Positions 11,287-22,370 are shown, numbered from the stretch's first letter. The stretch is 64,000 nucleotides of DNA from Diphasiastrum complanatum (GCA_029204225.1 CM055100.1:13695638-13759637); one strand, 5' to 3'. Numbers and translations are program-made. Notes: a model not told the origin generated them from the sequence alone.

Positions 11287-12207
11287 TGTTGCGCCGGCGC
11301 CTCAAAGGGCGCTGGGACTTGAGCGGTTTCCCCAACACGCGCTTAAGTCTAACATTCATCCATCATGCACTTACGTAAAAGCCAACTCAGAATCGTAACA
11401 AGCTTAACCATTCAGACTTAAGAAAACTGGAATCCCAACCAACCCGAAAGCCAACTCAGAATCCGTCCCCAAAAGGTAACCAAAGGCAAAGACAAGCCAC
11501 ACATGAAACCCAAGGCATAGTGGTCGCCAAACTGACCAATTGGCATAGCGGCAAGCCCCATGTCGATGACAGGGACCCTTAGGCGCCAGCGACGCAAAAA
11601 GGTTGTAGTAAGGGTCCTTCCACTTGGACCAGTCCCGGAGGCGAAACCGAAATGGTAATCATCCCCAAGGATCAACTTTATTAGATTTGGAAGAGGTTAC
11701 ATTCATACATAGACTGACCGGTCTCGGGGCCACCAACACGTGCTGGGCATTGTGCCTGGCTCGTGCTGGTAGAGGGAGCTGAGACCTGGCGACTGGATTC
11801 CTGGCGCTGGTTGAGCTGCCCAAGTTTCTGTCTGCCGGACTCCCCCTTATAGTTCTGCTGTGATTCGGCGCACCCCCTCTGGTTTGAAACATAGTGCTTT
11901 CTGGTAAAGCACGCTTTTTAGGACTTAGTTTTTATTTTGCTGATTAAGCCTGGCAAGCCTGGCATAATCAGTCTGGCTCCCAGACATGGGTCCCGGGAGC
12001 CGTCTCGGCGGCCGAATCAACCTGCTTTCCTGACTAGGCCATGACTCGAGCTCCAGAGCTAGCTCATGACTTTGTGACTACTTGACTGGCTCACCACAGG
12101 TCGGAGGCTCAGTCCTTGACATTCTAACTTGCTCTGGGACCTTAGGGAGTGTCACCCCTTTGAGTCTTACAGGGCACGCTGGGTGCACCCAAGTCAGCTT
12201 TACAACA
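11287..12207 (-). repeat. 5' LTR of the gag-only element
   Basis: Partner of the 6952-7872 repeat, 921 bp. On the sense strand a TATA-like ACTATAAGGG lies near 11848 and may be the element's promoter (inference). Confidence 0.93.
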
Positions 12208-12459
12208 GCAGGAGAGGGTAGCAGCTCCCGTGCTCATAGCCCCAAGGACGAGTCTGAGTCTGAGGCATCGTCAGGGTCAGAGTCCTCAGAGGAGGAGGAG
12301 TACGAGGATGAGGAGTCCGAGGAGGGCGGGGATGAGGATGAGGGGCATCATACCTCTGCCTCTGATGAGGATTTCGCAGTTGAGCCTACCACTCGAGAGG
12401 CCACAACAGGCACCACAGCACCAACGAGTGGGAGAAGACTCAGGCGTAGGAGAGCTTAG

Positions 12460-13866
12460 AGTGCTCACCGCAGCCTGCTCAGTGCTCATTGATGTCAGAT
12501 GATTGTATATTAAATCATTGTAGTTACTAGTCTGTAGATGTTCATGTCACTAGATGAGCATTGACTCTTGAGCTGTTTACAGTGTAGGATGTACACATCA
12601 TGATTTATCATCAGACACATCACGCATTACATTGGTGACCGGACTCATGAGGCACCTGGCATATGTATTTACTATTATGTTATGATTCATGAATCATGAT
12701 ATATTATGGATTCTAGAATCTAGTTTCAAGTTTCAAGTTTTTGATTCCTGAGATTAAGTTTTAATTGTAGTATGTACTATGTAGTTTGTTTAATGTTAGT
12801 TGATTATCTAATTACTAATGGTTAAAGCCTTAAAGGTTTAAAGTTTAAACTTTAAAGTTTTACAATTTTGATTTTGGTATTTAAATTTTAATGTATTATG
12901 TTAGAAGTTACTAGTTAGAACTTAGTAGTTACTAATTAGAACTTAGTAGACTGTAGTTACATATGTCATATAGATAATAGAATGTTCAATGTTAAAACTT
13001 CAATGTTGAATGATGAATGATGATGACAGATGTAAGATACATCTAAGTTTCTAACCTAATTTTTTTTGGCTTTCTCAAGAGTCAAACATTGTACCTAGTA
13101 CCTACGTACTACGTAGTACAGTCCCGGGTCTAGACTCTAGACTCTACCTAGTACCTAGCTCGTAACTGCAGCCTGCCATTATGCATATCACTGATCAGTG
13201 ATCATTGTAGTATGTATCAGACTAGTAAGTGGACCATGGTCACGACTCACTAGTTAGTAGTTAGAAGTTAGAACTTAGTACTAAATACTAAGTAGTCAGT
13301 GGTGACTAGTCACTAATAACTATAATCTATTATCAGGAATCAGGATTCAGCTCTAGCCTCTGAGCTCAAATTTCAGTTATACTCCAGGCTCCTAATTTCT
13401 CAACCTTGAGTTACAACCGGCAACGTCCAAGTGGCCACTGGCAAGTTCCAACTCGTTACAACTTACTCCACACTTGTCACTCACAGTCCTGAGTCTCCTT
13501 AGCAAGCAGTTGCCAATGTCAACTTTCAAGTGAGCACTTAGCAAATCATTGTACCCAAGTAGTAGGGGGCCGAGGCCAGTGGCCACTGGGCCAGGATATG
13601 GTTACAAGATGGTAGTTACAACTTACAACTTTGAACTTTCAAGTTTCAACTTACTGTAGTTCTCTTAAACTTGGGTCATAATGTCATTCTAATTTCTGTA
13701 AATTCTGTTTTGAATCTTGATACGACAGGTCACACCGTCACAAGAGATCTGATTATCCTGAATTCTAATATCTGTAAATTTAGAGGAAGATTGAAATTGT
13801 TTAGCTATTAAAATTAAAGTATCTGTACTATCAGTGAATATTTGACTTTTTTTTTTTAAGAATTGA
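12460..13866. other. hAT 3' non-coding region, low complexity
   Basis: No gene is seen. The stretch is full of short self-similar words (TTAGAAC/TTAGTAG/ACTAGTT) and palindromes such as GTACCTACGTACTACGTAGTAC around 13100. Confidence 0.5.
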
Positions 13867-13875
13867 AAAAAAAAA

Positions 13876-14135
13876 AGGTTCGAACCTCAAAGAATCAGTT
13901 CGAACCGGCCGGTTCGAATCGACCTGTTCGAATCGGGATGCAACCTTGATTCGAACCACCTATCGCGGTTCAAACCTTCGAATCGTTAGGGGCCGATTCG
14001 AACCGAAAACCGGTTCAAACCGATTCGAACCGTTTTTTGGCCCCTCGACCAAAAAAACAATGTTTCCTGATTTGAACCTAGCTAGCCGGTTCGAATCAGG
14101 ACGAATCGGCCGATTCGAATCGGCATGTAACCTTG
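13876..14135. repeat. hAT right subterminal TTCGAA array and terminus
   Basis: About ten TTCGAA or TTCAAA motifs occur in 260 bp, many as GGTTCGAACC palindromes or CCGGTTCGAA. A terminus-like GATGCAACCTTG at 13939-13950 repeats the true-looking terminus CATGTAACCTTG at 14124-14135. Confidence 0.6.
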
Positions 14136-14143
14136 TTCATGGG

Positions 14144-15634
14144 ATTTCCCATCATTTAGTACTTATGAGTAATGATTAGCTATTGTATTTGCTAGCTTCT
14201 GCAATGTTTTTCTGCAGGTAAAGTAATCCTACAAGCTCTGGCTAGCAACACCTTATGAGGGTGGCACACAGTTGATAAGATAAGTTTGTGCATGGCAACG
14301 GTTATGACATGAAGAAACATAGAAGTTATGAACGCAGATTTGGGCTATTCATGCAAATAGCAGTCGGGTAACCAGCTCCACATTGAATAACACGTACCTA
14401 GAAAGGTCTGATGTTTTTTGATAAAATAATCACCCTTGACTATCACTGGTCTTTGTGTAAAGGACAACCTGATATTCAGGATTTTTAATGGCAAAAAAGT
14501 ATCCTGTGAGTCACTGATCTTTCTGCCCAAATCCTGCCCAAAAAATCAGCTTCATGTGTGCCTTAATTTCTATAGTTATGCTCCCTTCTTTGTCTCATAC
14601 CTCATGAGCAGCATCAAGCACATAATTGACCAAAAAGCAATGAATCTCATGTGGAGCAAATTCTGGAAAACTTAAACCTACCGACTGTTTGAAATAGCAG
14701 GCAACTCTTTGCTGCACTAAGACGATGCAAGAATTCAAATCGAGCTTGAGTCTGATCAGTAAAGAGGAAGGGCTGCTAAATTTGTTTCACCTCGAAGCTG
14801 ATCACTGCAAATACTGTGACCAAAGCTGCATCTCATCAAAGGCATGGAAAATATTTCGTGTGCAAGAAGGAAAGATCTCAAACATGAAGCATTTCACTGC
14901 AACATAATAGAAACTCATGAGACTATCTTGCTCTTCCATGTTCAATAAACAAATTTGCAACTTTTTTTAATTTACAGGTGCATTTTGCAGCTAGGCGATA
15001 CTTGAATGAAGAAGAATGGAAACTTGCTTTATGTGCTACCAAGATCTGCTTTATCACTAATATCAGCTGCAAGTTCAAATCTCTTCTTCAAACTAACCCT
15101 AATGGACTGCGAAGCACCCTGGAGAGCAGAAAGAAACTCTAGTCTCCCTCGCAACTTTCTAAGAGAGATTCTAGAAAGCACATTCAATTTTTCAGCTCAT
15201 CGCTTTTACTATGAATGGATTAAAGCAGCAGCTGTAGAGAGCTGCAAAAGACAAAGTACTTGATGTAATTTTGTTTCGCCTGATGTTTGAAAGGTGAAAC
15301 CTTTTTGCAGACCTATTTGTCAAATTAATATCATTACAGCTCAACAACGTAATTCATCATTGATTAATGTTCTGCCTGGTCTACATATTACCAACGTTTA
15401 ATCTTAAGAAAGAAAGCAATAGACGAGCCTTCCTGTCAGCTAAAAATTCCTATACCTTAGCTTTAATCCAGACTCATGCCTACTTAGAAAATATCTACGA
15501 CAAAGAACTCGATGAGCCGAAATATCCAAATAAAAAGTAACTGTCAAATCAGACCTCTTCTCCGTGATATGTTTTGCCTCAACTTCCTGCCGGCCAAAAG
15601 GGCATACAAATAGTTTCTGAAGCTTTCAGAGGAA
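14144..15634. other. Spacer, no supported gene
   Basis: Short frames (for example 15006-15263 plus) have no recognisable motif or domain. It includes the region downstream of the minus-strand Cys-rich gene, so its left-pointing 3' UTR probably falls at about 15300-15634. Confidence 0.4.
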
Positions 15635-16045
15635 TTAAGAAGCCTGAGCGCAACTAAACACTTGCACCGGTAGTTTACGAGCTTCAGACAAACTGAAACA
15701 AGCATCATCTAAAACCTCACTCTTGCACCAACGGCATCGATCCATTGACAGGCACTGATTCCGAAACGCAACATCCTCGCATTCTTTAACCTCCGTCGCA
15801 TGCCGCAATTGCTGGCCACTACACAGAATGCCAAGACTCCTTGCAAAATCAGAGGGGTAACACTTTTCCGGCTGGTCGCACCACTTACAAACCTTTCCCA
15901 CTGCGTCCTGGCAATCTTTACTTGTCGCATGCTGACACTGATCGAATCTTGCATCTAACCCCCTTAGCTCAATGGATCCAACCTTAATAGAATACAAGAC
16001 GGCAACCAAAACAGCAGCGCAAAACAATCTTCTCATGGCTAGCAA
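15635..16045 (-). CDS. Small secreted cysteine-rich protein (136 aa)
   Basis: Starts MLAMRRLFCAAVLVAVLY, a basic N-region plus hydrophobic core, so a signal peptide (cleavage about residue 24) is likely. The mature part holds two six-Cys modules. Module 1 runs C-x7-C-x7-C-x2-C-x5-C-x12-C around CKWC. Module 2 runs C-x8-C-x5-C-x2-C-x8-C-x15-C around CRWC, ending ARKLPVQVFSC. The shared C-[KR]-W-C core indicates an internal duplication. I recognise this as a type of small secreted plant protein (CRWCxSEVLDDxCF…LPxQVFxC) without an assigned function. The frame is complete and intronless with an ATG start and a stop. Expected location is the secretory pathway or apoplast. There is no functional clue from neighbours. 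Confidence 0.75.
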   Translation of the reverse strand: MLAMRRLFCAAVLVAVLYSIKVGSIELRGLDARFDQCQHATSKDCQDAVGKVCKWCDQPEKCYPSDFARSLGILCSGQQLRHATEVKECEDVAFRNQCLSMDRCRWCKSEVLDDACFSLSEARKLPVQVFSCAQAS

Positions 16046-16449
16046 TTACTCACTAGTGGTTTTTCCCTCGCATGAAATATCCAAAGGGATGAATTACACT
16101 GGAAGATTTAGAAAGATGAGCTGAAAAACCGATTGCGGCACTTTACCCTAGATCCTTGCAGTCACTTCATAATAACAATCATTCTGATGATCAGGAAAAT
16201 ATGTAGCTCCACTGGAACAATTTCACAAAATACTAGAGCGCCAAGACGATCCTTCTGATGATCAAGAAAATATGTAGTTCCACTGCAACCGTTTCATACA
16301 AAACTTAGAGCGCCAAGACGATCAGATAGCATTTTGAGGCCATTTTTGGAGCTGACGAGCGAACAATCAGAAGAATCAGAGGCCAAGCAGGTCTGATCTG
16401 ATCGATCTGATCTCTCTGGAAGCGAGCTTTGTCGATGAAACAGCGCTGC

Positions 16450-16815
16450 ATTCCATGCTATCCATACTATCGATCAACCCTAGATCGGTTCTACATAGAA
16501 ATACCTAGATATACTATCGATCAACCCTAGATAATACTATAGATCAACCCTAGAAATACTATGGATCAATCCTAGATACTATATGCTACTAGTAAAAAGT
16601 AGAATAGGAAGAACCCTAGAAATACTATCGATCAGCCCTGGATACTATATGCTACTACTAAAACGTAGAAGAGGAAGAACCCTAGAAATACTATGGATCA
16701 ATCCTAGATCCTATATGCTACTAGTAAAACGTAGAAGAGGAAGAACCCTAGAAATACTATCGATCAACCCTAGATACTATATGCTACTAGTAAAACGTAG
16801 AAGAGGAAGAAAGGC
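16450..16815. repeat. 66-bp minisatellite with AACCCTAGA words
   Basis: From about 16583 a 66-bp unit (ATGCTACTAGTAAAACGTAG … CTATCGATCAACCCTAGATAC) is repeated about 3.5 times. The flank 16450-16580 has shorter copies of TACTATCGATCAACCCTAGA. Because 66 is a multiple of three, the repeat stays open as a 22-residue periodic frame (16583-16849), which I regard as fortuitous. The recurring AACCCTA resembles the plant telo-box. Confidence 0.8.
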
Positions 16816-17140
16816 TGAAATGGCACAAATTATAGACATCATTCAATGAATCTTACAAAGGTGTAAAGTGGGCTTATTAATAATAATCATAAGCATGGAT
16901 TCCCGGAGTTGAATTTTATAAAAAAAAATTGTTTACGTGATTTTTTGATAAGTTGACTTAAGGTTGTCGCCGTGGTGGAAGGCCTTGGGATGGGGGCCTT
17001 CTGCTATACGTAAGGAGCGCATGTGACTTTTTTTGCCCATTTTTTAGATTTCTTGAAAAGTAAAATGTGCGGAGGACTGAGATGAAAAAATAAGATGATT
17101 CTATTTTTGAGAGACGGATTTTGGTTTTTAGATGACGATT

Positions 17141-17300
17141 ATGTTTCATAATGGTTGTTAGGAGGGAAAAAAAAAGCCAATATGCTCGTTATGCAACCTA
17201 GTAAGGGATCATAGTTGGCCCAAATGAAGATTCTGTTCCATAATGGCCATCGGGGGGGGGGGGGGGGGGGGAACGCCAATGTGCTCATTATTCTACACAT
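17141..17300. repeat. Diverged tandem repeat (period about 92 bp) with poly-G tract
   Basis: TGTTTCATAATGG…GCCAATATGCTCGTTAT at 17142 recurs as TGTTCCATAATGG…GCCAATGTGCTCATTAT at 17233. Between these words the first copy has GGAGGGA9 and the second a run of 20 G (17252-17271). Confidence 0.6.
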
Positions 17301-17609
17301 GGAAATAGCCGAACATGTGTAGTAGTTGGGCATATGACATTTTATTCGGTAAGAAATCATAGACTCGGTCCCTCCGAGCCTCACCTATGACTCCTTATCA
17401 TGATAATGTCATATGTCTGCCTCCTTCCATAATATGTAAATACCAGACCTGAGTTTTTTTTTTTTTAACATAATTTCCCGGCCCATACGTACAGGCAAGA
17501 ATTATGCTCATAATTTTTCTTTATGGAAGTCGGCCCTTGTATTGGAATCTTTGCCTTATAGGACAGATTCTCATAGAGGAAAAATTTATGGGAATCTATA
17601 GATCTTTAC

Positions 17610-18190
17610 AAAAAAATTAACTTTTACAATTGTTTCAAAATAACCTACCACAACAATACTACTTGTAACAACACTAAATGAACCTCTCCACACTAAAAGA
17701 AACTCTCCACACTCCCCAAAATCACTCTGATATTTTCTTCAAAAATCCAACACCCACATCTCTACCTTGAATATTAACTCTAATGGAGCAATTTTGTAGA
17801 TTTTATGAATGAGACACGACACAATCTTGAAAGTTGAAGTTTTTAAATCTTTAGTTGTTTAAAAAATAATCAGTATATAAACTAGGCTATGTAGAAAGTT
17901 AGAATGTAGCAATTGTTGAACATTGATGAAAATTTATTTGAAGGAATACATACAACACAACGAGGTATATTGGTTCGCACAATCATCTCAAATTACACAA
18001 TTATTCTTTATATGAGTTACAATAATGTCAAATTAAAAGTGCCACTAACGTTTACAAAAATACGTTTTGCAGTTGTTTCAAAGTAACCTACCAAAATCAC
18101 TATAAAAGTTTGTTTCTGAATTCAATTCCCACATCTGTACCTTGAACATGTAATGTACTGGAGCAGTTTTGTAATTTTCAAACCGATGAC
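17610..18190. repeat. Two diverged direct copies about 430 bp apart in AT-rich spacer
   Basis: CAATTGTTTCAAAATAACCTACC … CCCACATCTCTACCTTGAA near 17628-17770 recurs as CAGTTGTTTCAAAGTAACCTACC … CCCACATCTGTACCTTGAA near 18071-18145. No gene is recognised in 16816-18390. Confidence 0.5.
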
Positions 18191-18269
18191 CAACATTTGT
18201 AACAATTGATGAAACATTCAAGTGATATTGCTTCTCATGCCATACTTAAACAACATACCATACAAATTA

Positions 18270-18592
18270 TTATGGCCCTCTAGAGATAGCCAATACTCTT
18301 CATCATTTGTCAACTTTGTTGCACACTCAAACAGAACTGCTTGCATCATTTAACAAATCAGGAATAGCATGAGCATCATTGGAAGAACAAACTACATTCT
18401 TATCTCTAAATCTCCAACAACCTTCCCTAAAGATAAAACACTAATTTCAACATTTGAATCACTAGAAATTTCTAATAACCAATCAACATAATTGGGCACA
18501 TCCAAACTATTATCTTGATCCAATAATAAGAAAAACATAACTAACACCCTACAAAACAAATCGACAAGTGAACTAAAATCAAGAAATGTTAC
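18270..18592 (-). pseudogene. Unknown coding-like fragment cut by chromovirus A
   Basis: Minus-strand reading from the LTR edge is open and protein-like (LDQDNSLDVPNYVDWLLEIS, then VEISVLSLGKVVGDLEIR). After a frame change it continues as SSNDAHAIPDLLNDASSSV. The leucine-rich helical look recalls armadillo-type repeats, but I cannot name a family. It is truncated at the LTR boundary. Confidence 0.3.
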
Positions 18593-19758
18593 TTTTACAA
18601 GTAGAGGTGAGGAAGACCTCCAAATCCAAGGTAGAGCCTCCAAATGTCCTCCAAGCAATCTGCAAGCTTCAAGATGCTCCCCAACTCCAAGCTAGGATGC
18701 CTCCACCTACAAGTAAGGATCTGCAAGCCTCCAAGGATCTCTCCTCCACCTGTGTCCCTACTCTTTAAACACAAAGATAGATAACAAGTTGGCCTCAAGT
18801 ATTCACCACCCAACCATAGCTAGATCCAAGCTCCAGGCAAGACCTATCTAGCACCCCCTTGCTAACCATAAACAAATCACAAGCATACCACAACACTCCA
18901 TAGCATTCTCAAGATCCAAACCCTACTTATGTCCCATACCATAAGCAAGATCCAAACCTCAAGCATACTACCACAAGAAAGCACTCTACACACTAGTAGC
19001 AACACTAGAGCATAAGCAAAGCAAACAAGAGAGATCTCCCACTCCTAATGGGCGCCCTACTACCCTCATATAGATGGCCCATGGACCCCTCCAATCCAAT
19101 ATGGAGTTCCATGTTCATCCAATGAGAGAGAGAGAAGCTTAGGGGAGTTAAAGAATCTCCAAGAGCCTCCATAGGCTTATGGAAGGTCAAGAGACTCCTT
19201 CCATAACCTATGACTCTTTCTTGTGGGAGTTGGGAAGTCAATGGACACTTTAGAAGGATGCTCTCCTACTAGGTCTCATTGCCCAAGTTGTGCATATATA
19301 CTCTGGTCCTAGACCAATTAAGTGATATGGTTCAAGGTTGAGGCCCAAGGTTTTAGAAAAATAGTCATCCAATGACTTTCTAACACCTCCCTAGGTTCCA
19401 TACATCCATCCAAGGCATAGACACCTACCTATCCTTAAGCAAGGACACTAGTACCTTAATAGACACCTACGCTTAATACTAAGGGTACCCCTTATCCAAG
19501 GGTCATGTGACTCCATACCTCCAACTAAGGTATAGTCACTTGTCTGCCCTTATCCAAGGGCACATACCCTTAATCATAAGGGTACCTTGCCATTTAGCCC
19601 CCAACACTAAATGCTTCTTGGTTTCCAAGGGGAGGTTCGAACCTGGGACCAAAGAAACTTTGGATGCCAAGCTAACCAGTTGAGCCAACCCCAATTGAGC
19701 CAACACTAAATGGACTATTAGGGGTCTGAAGGACTGCTAGTTACATAGGTATGTAACA
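18593..19758 (-). repeat. 3' LTR of chromovirus A (with an 87-bp insertion)
   Basis: 1166 bp against about 1064 bp for the partner LTR. The excess is the 99-bp insertion plus duplication described at 19602-19712. It starts TTTTACAAG and ends GTAACA. Confidence 0.85.
19614..19700 (-). mobile_element. tRNA-like short insertion (SINE-like), 87 bp
   Basis: The 12-mer CAACACTAAATG occurs on both sides (19602-19613 and 19701-19712) as a perfect target duplication. The same site is empty (single 12-mer) in the other LTR of this element (near 25070) and in the LTR of copy B (near 31739). On the minus strand the insert carries TGGCTCAACTGG, like an RNA polymerase III A box. About 45 bp on it carries GGTTCGAACC, a B-box match. 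This is the layout of a tRNA-derived SINE head, but it is very short and has no poly(A) or simple-repeat tail. Confidence 0.7.
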
Positions 19759-22370
19759 TTTTGGAAAATTCTTCTGGAGATCAGCCTCCTTTTCCCAAGT
19801 ATCCTCCTCTTCTGATTTGCCCCCCCACCTGACTAAAAATTTCCAAAGCACTCTACTCCGTAGAGGTCCTCTGCCGGCTATTAACAATCGCCTCGGGTTC
19901 AGGTGGTCCACTCACGGACTCATCACGAAGAAGTTCCACTAGATCTTCCATAGGGACCAGGGTCTCCCCAAAACCCAACGAGGGTTTCATCTTACTAACG
20001 TGGAAAACATGATGAATTTCAACGTTAGCTGTAAGGTCTAGTTTGTATGCGACCTTGTTTATCACTTGGATAACCTTAAAAGGACCGCAATACCTAGGCG
20101 CCAACTTTGCACGCTTACCATTTTTCCAGCCCCTAGAGTGATTAGGGACCCTAAAAAACACCCAGTCGTTGACCATGAATACCTTGTGCTTCCAAAATAG
20201 ATCAGCATAGTGCCTTGCCCTGTCTTAGGCACTACTTATGCTATCTTTAGCCAGCTGTAACATTTCTTGCATATCCGCAAGGAAATCAGCTGCGGCTTGC
20301 ACCCATAGGTTTTTCATGCCAACACTAATTGGTGATCGAGGTTGAAAACCATACATAAGCATGAAAGGGCTGAATCCGGTCATTGAATGTTTTGCACTGT
20401 TATATGCAAATTCCACCAGTGGAAGGTATTGTTCCCAATCGGATTGTCGATGGCCCACATATGCTCAAAGCATATCCTCCATCGTCTGATTGGTCCTTTC
20501 CTTTTGACCGTCTGATTCCGGATGATCTGTAGAACTCATACTTAAAGTTGTTTCCAACTTTTCAAATCCTGCTTGCCAAAAATTCTCAGTGAATTTTGGA
20601 TCACGGTCACTGACAATATTGCAAGGCAGCCCGTACAGTCGAAAAAGCTTCTCAACGAACAGTTGAGCTAATTCTAAAGCTTTAACAGTAGTTTTCGTTG
20701 GGATAAATTGAGCAAAACTTCGTAAGTCTGTCAACAATGACCCAAACTGATCCCTGTATGTGGAAGCTTGGCCACAAAATCCATAGATATATTTTTCCAC
20801 TTTCCAGTAAAAATATCTAAAGGATGTAACATGCCACTACCTTTTAGCCTCTCGCTTTATTTAACTGGCACTTAGTACATTTCAGTACATAGGCCTCTAC
20901 CTGACTTTTAATCTTAGGCCACCAAAATTGCCTCCGAACTAAGTCAAGTGTTCTTTGTATACTCGGATGTCCTGCGCATGGACTATCATGACACTCATGC
21001 AAGATTTGGGCCCTTAGAGTGTCATTCTCTGGTACACAAAATCTATCCTTTACGAAACAAAATCCTGTTTCGAATTAGGAAATCCGTTTCAGTCTTTCCC
21101 TGATTCGAGGAAACCTGAATCGACCCCTGAAAGTACTTGTTGCCAATACTTTTCAAAAAAAGGGATCGGACTCATATAGTCCTTGAAGAGACTGAAACAA
21201 CCCCGGTTCTATAACAGTAAAGCATAACTGATTAATAACCGGTAATTGACTCAAAGCATCCGCTAGAGTATTTTGACTTCCTTTACAATAACGTATAGAA
21301 AAGTCAAAGATTTGCATTAGCTCAGCCCATCTAGCTTGCCTCCCCTTTAAATCTGTAGCATCACAGAAATATCGAAGAGTCTGATGATCCGCCAAAACTT
21401 CAAATCTGGCTCCATACAAATAATGTCGTCAAATTTTCAAGAAATGAACAATTGCAAACAGTTTCTTCTCATAGGTACAATACCTAGACTGAACAGGATT
21501 GAGTTTCTTGCTTTCATAAGCCACAGATGTCCATCCTGCATCAAAACAGCTCCAATAGCATAATCACTGGCATCGGTCCTAACCACAAAAGTCTTATTAG
21601 GATCGCCAATGATTAGTATTGGTGCCGAAGTGACACTTTTCTTAAGCAACTCAAAACAATTATTCATATTCTTTGTCCACACCACTAGTGGACTCTTAGC
21701 CCTCCGGCTTAGCTTCTTATAGCCTTTCAAGGCCTGGGTAAGTGGAAATGCCAATCGAGCAAATTGGGGAATATGCTGACGGAAAAATCTTACAAACCCC
21801 AAGAAAGACTTGATTTCTTGAACTGTGGTAAAAATAGGCCAATCAATAACCCTCTGGATACGATCGGCCTGGATCTCCACTCCCCGTTCGAAAATCTTAT
21901 GCCCCAAGTAGGACAATTCCTTCGCAAAAAAAGCCATACATAGACTCTTTCCCAAAGAGCTTTTCCCTTCTTAGGATGTCCCAGACAATCCTAAGATGCT
22001 CTTTATGTTCTGCCAAAGTCTTACTGAACACTAGGATATCATCTAAGAATACCACTACTAATCTTTCCAAATATGGCCTGAACAAATTGTTCATCATCTA
22101 TTGGCAAGAGGCCGGTGCATTGGTCAAACCAAAAGGCAACACCAAAAATTTGTAGTGACCAAAGCGAGTTCAAAACCCAATTTTTGGTATATCTTCTGCC
22201 TTAATGCGTATCTGATGGAATCCCGACCTTATATCTATCTTGGTAAAGTACCCAGCACCACCAAGATAATCTGTTAGGCCATCCATCTGCGGCAGTGGAT
22301 ATCTATTCTTAACGGTTACCTTGTTCAATTTCTTTACTTTTAATGCACTTAAGATCATTAGGTCCAAAGA
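19759..22370 (-). pseudogene. Chromovirus A pol relic (RT, RNase H, integrase)
   Basis: In minus-strand order: RT from YPLPQMDGLTDYLGG (about 22300) through FLDDILVFSKT (about 22040, the catalytic YxDD equivalent). RNase H has VVRTDASDYAIGAV (about 21590) and DHQTLRYFCDATD (about 21370). The integrase zinc segment lies near 21000-20850. The integrase core has IVSDRDPKFTENF and ESDGQKERTNQTM (about 20490-20620). The C-terminal VIQVINKVAYKLDL and EAIVNSRQR (about 19870-20080) lead towards a chromodomain, which is broken by stops. Many frame changes. Compared with copy B, about 810 bp covering protease and RT N-terminus is deleted at 22331. Confidence 0.8.

Larger units (their letters stand above)
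6952..12207 (-). mobile_element. Young non-autonomous LTR retrotransposon with gag only (TR-GAG-like)
   Basis: The element is bounded by 921-bp direct repeats (TGTTG…CAACA) and by a perfect 5-bp target duplication GCAGG (6947-6951 and 12208-12212). On its sense (minus) strand it has a primer-binding site TGGTATCAGAGC two bases inside the right LTR and a purine tract (GAGGGGAGGA) abutting the left LTR. It has one long gag-protease frame and no reverse transcriptase, RNase H or integrase: only about 350 bp separate the gag stop from the purine tract. It must use another element's enzymes. By eye the LTRs differ at three sites (about 0.3%), so the insertion is recent. Confidence 0.9.
4608..12459 (+). 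pseudogene. hAT transposase gene, multi-exon, interrupted by an LTR element
   Basis: Exon 1 (to a GT at 4866) encodes RDPLWDHVTN then CRYCHQSYIGRPTRIKAHL, a plant BED zinc finger. Later exons lie between AG/GT pairs near 5012-5253, 5452-5756, 5882-6138, 6226-6474, 6684-6790 and 6876 onward. They include SPFWDEAQSIV and LRLTDREGCTLGLLYEFMD (core, about 5588-5720), HRPLHARAH and ELRDGWNAYISR (about 5925-6040), and ACERNWSVHSMIHTKKRNRL (6326-6385), the hAT C-terminal dimerisation signature. The last exon is cut at 6952 and resumes at 12208 with a Ser/Glu/Asp-rich tail ending RRLRRRRA and TAG. An in-frame TGA (about 5968) and frame changes (about 5150 and 6250) make it a pseudogene. The start codon is not identifiable. 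Confidence 0.75.

Noticed and set aside
13939-13950. Alternative right end of the hAT at CAACCTTG
   Set aside because: No matching 8-bp duplication with the left flank; the end at 14135 gives 7 of 8.
16450-16815. CRISPR-like repeat array
   Set aside because: Units are contiguous with no unique spacers and the sequence is plant nuclear DNA.
16583-16849. 88-codon ORF with a 22-residue repeat
   Set aside because: It is the open frame of the 66-bp minisatellite; Arg/Lys-rich low-complexity peptide with no conserved context.
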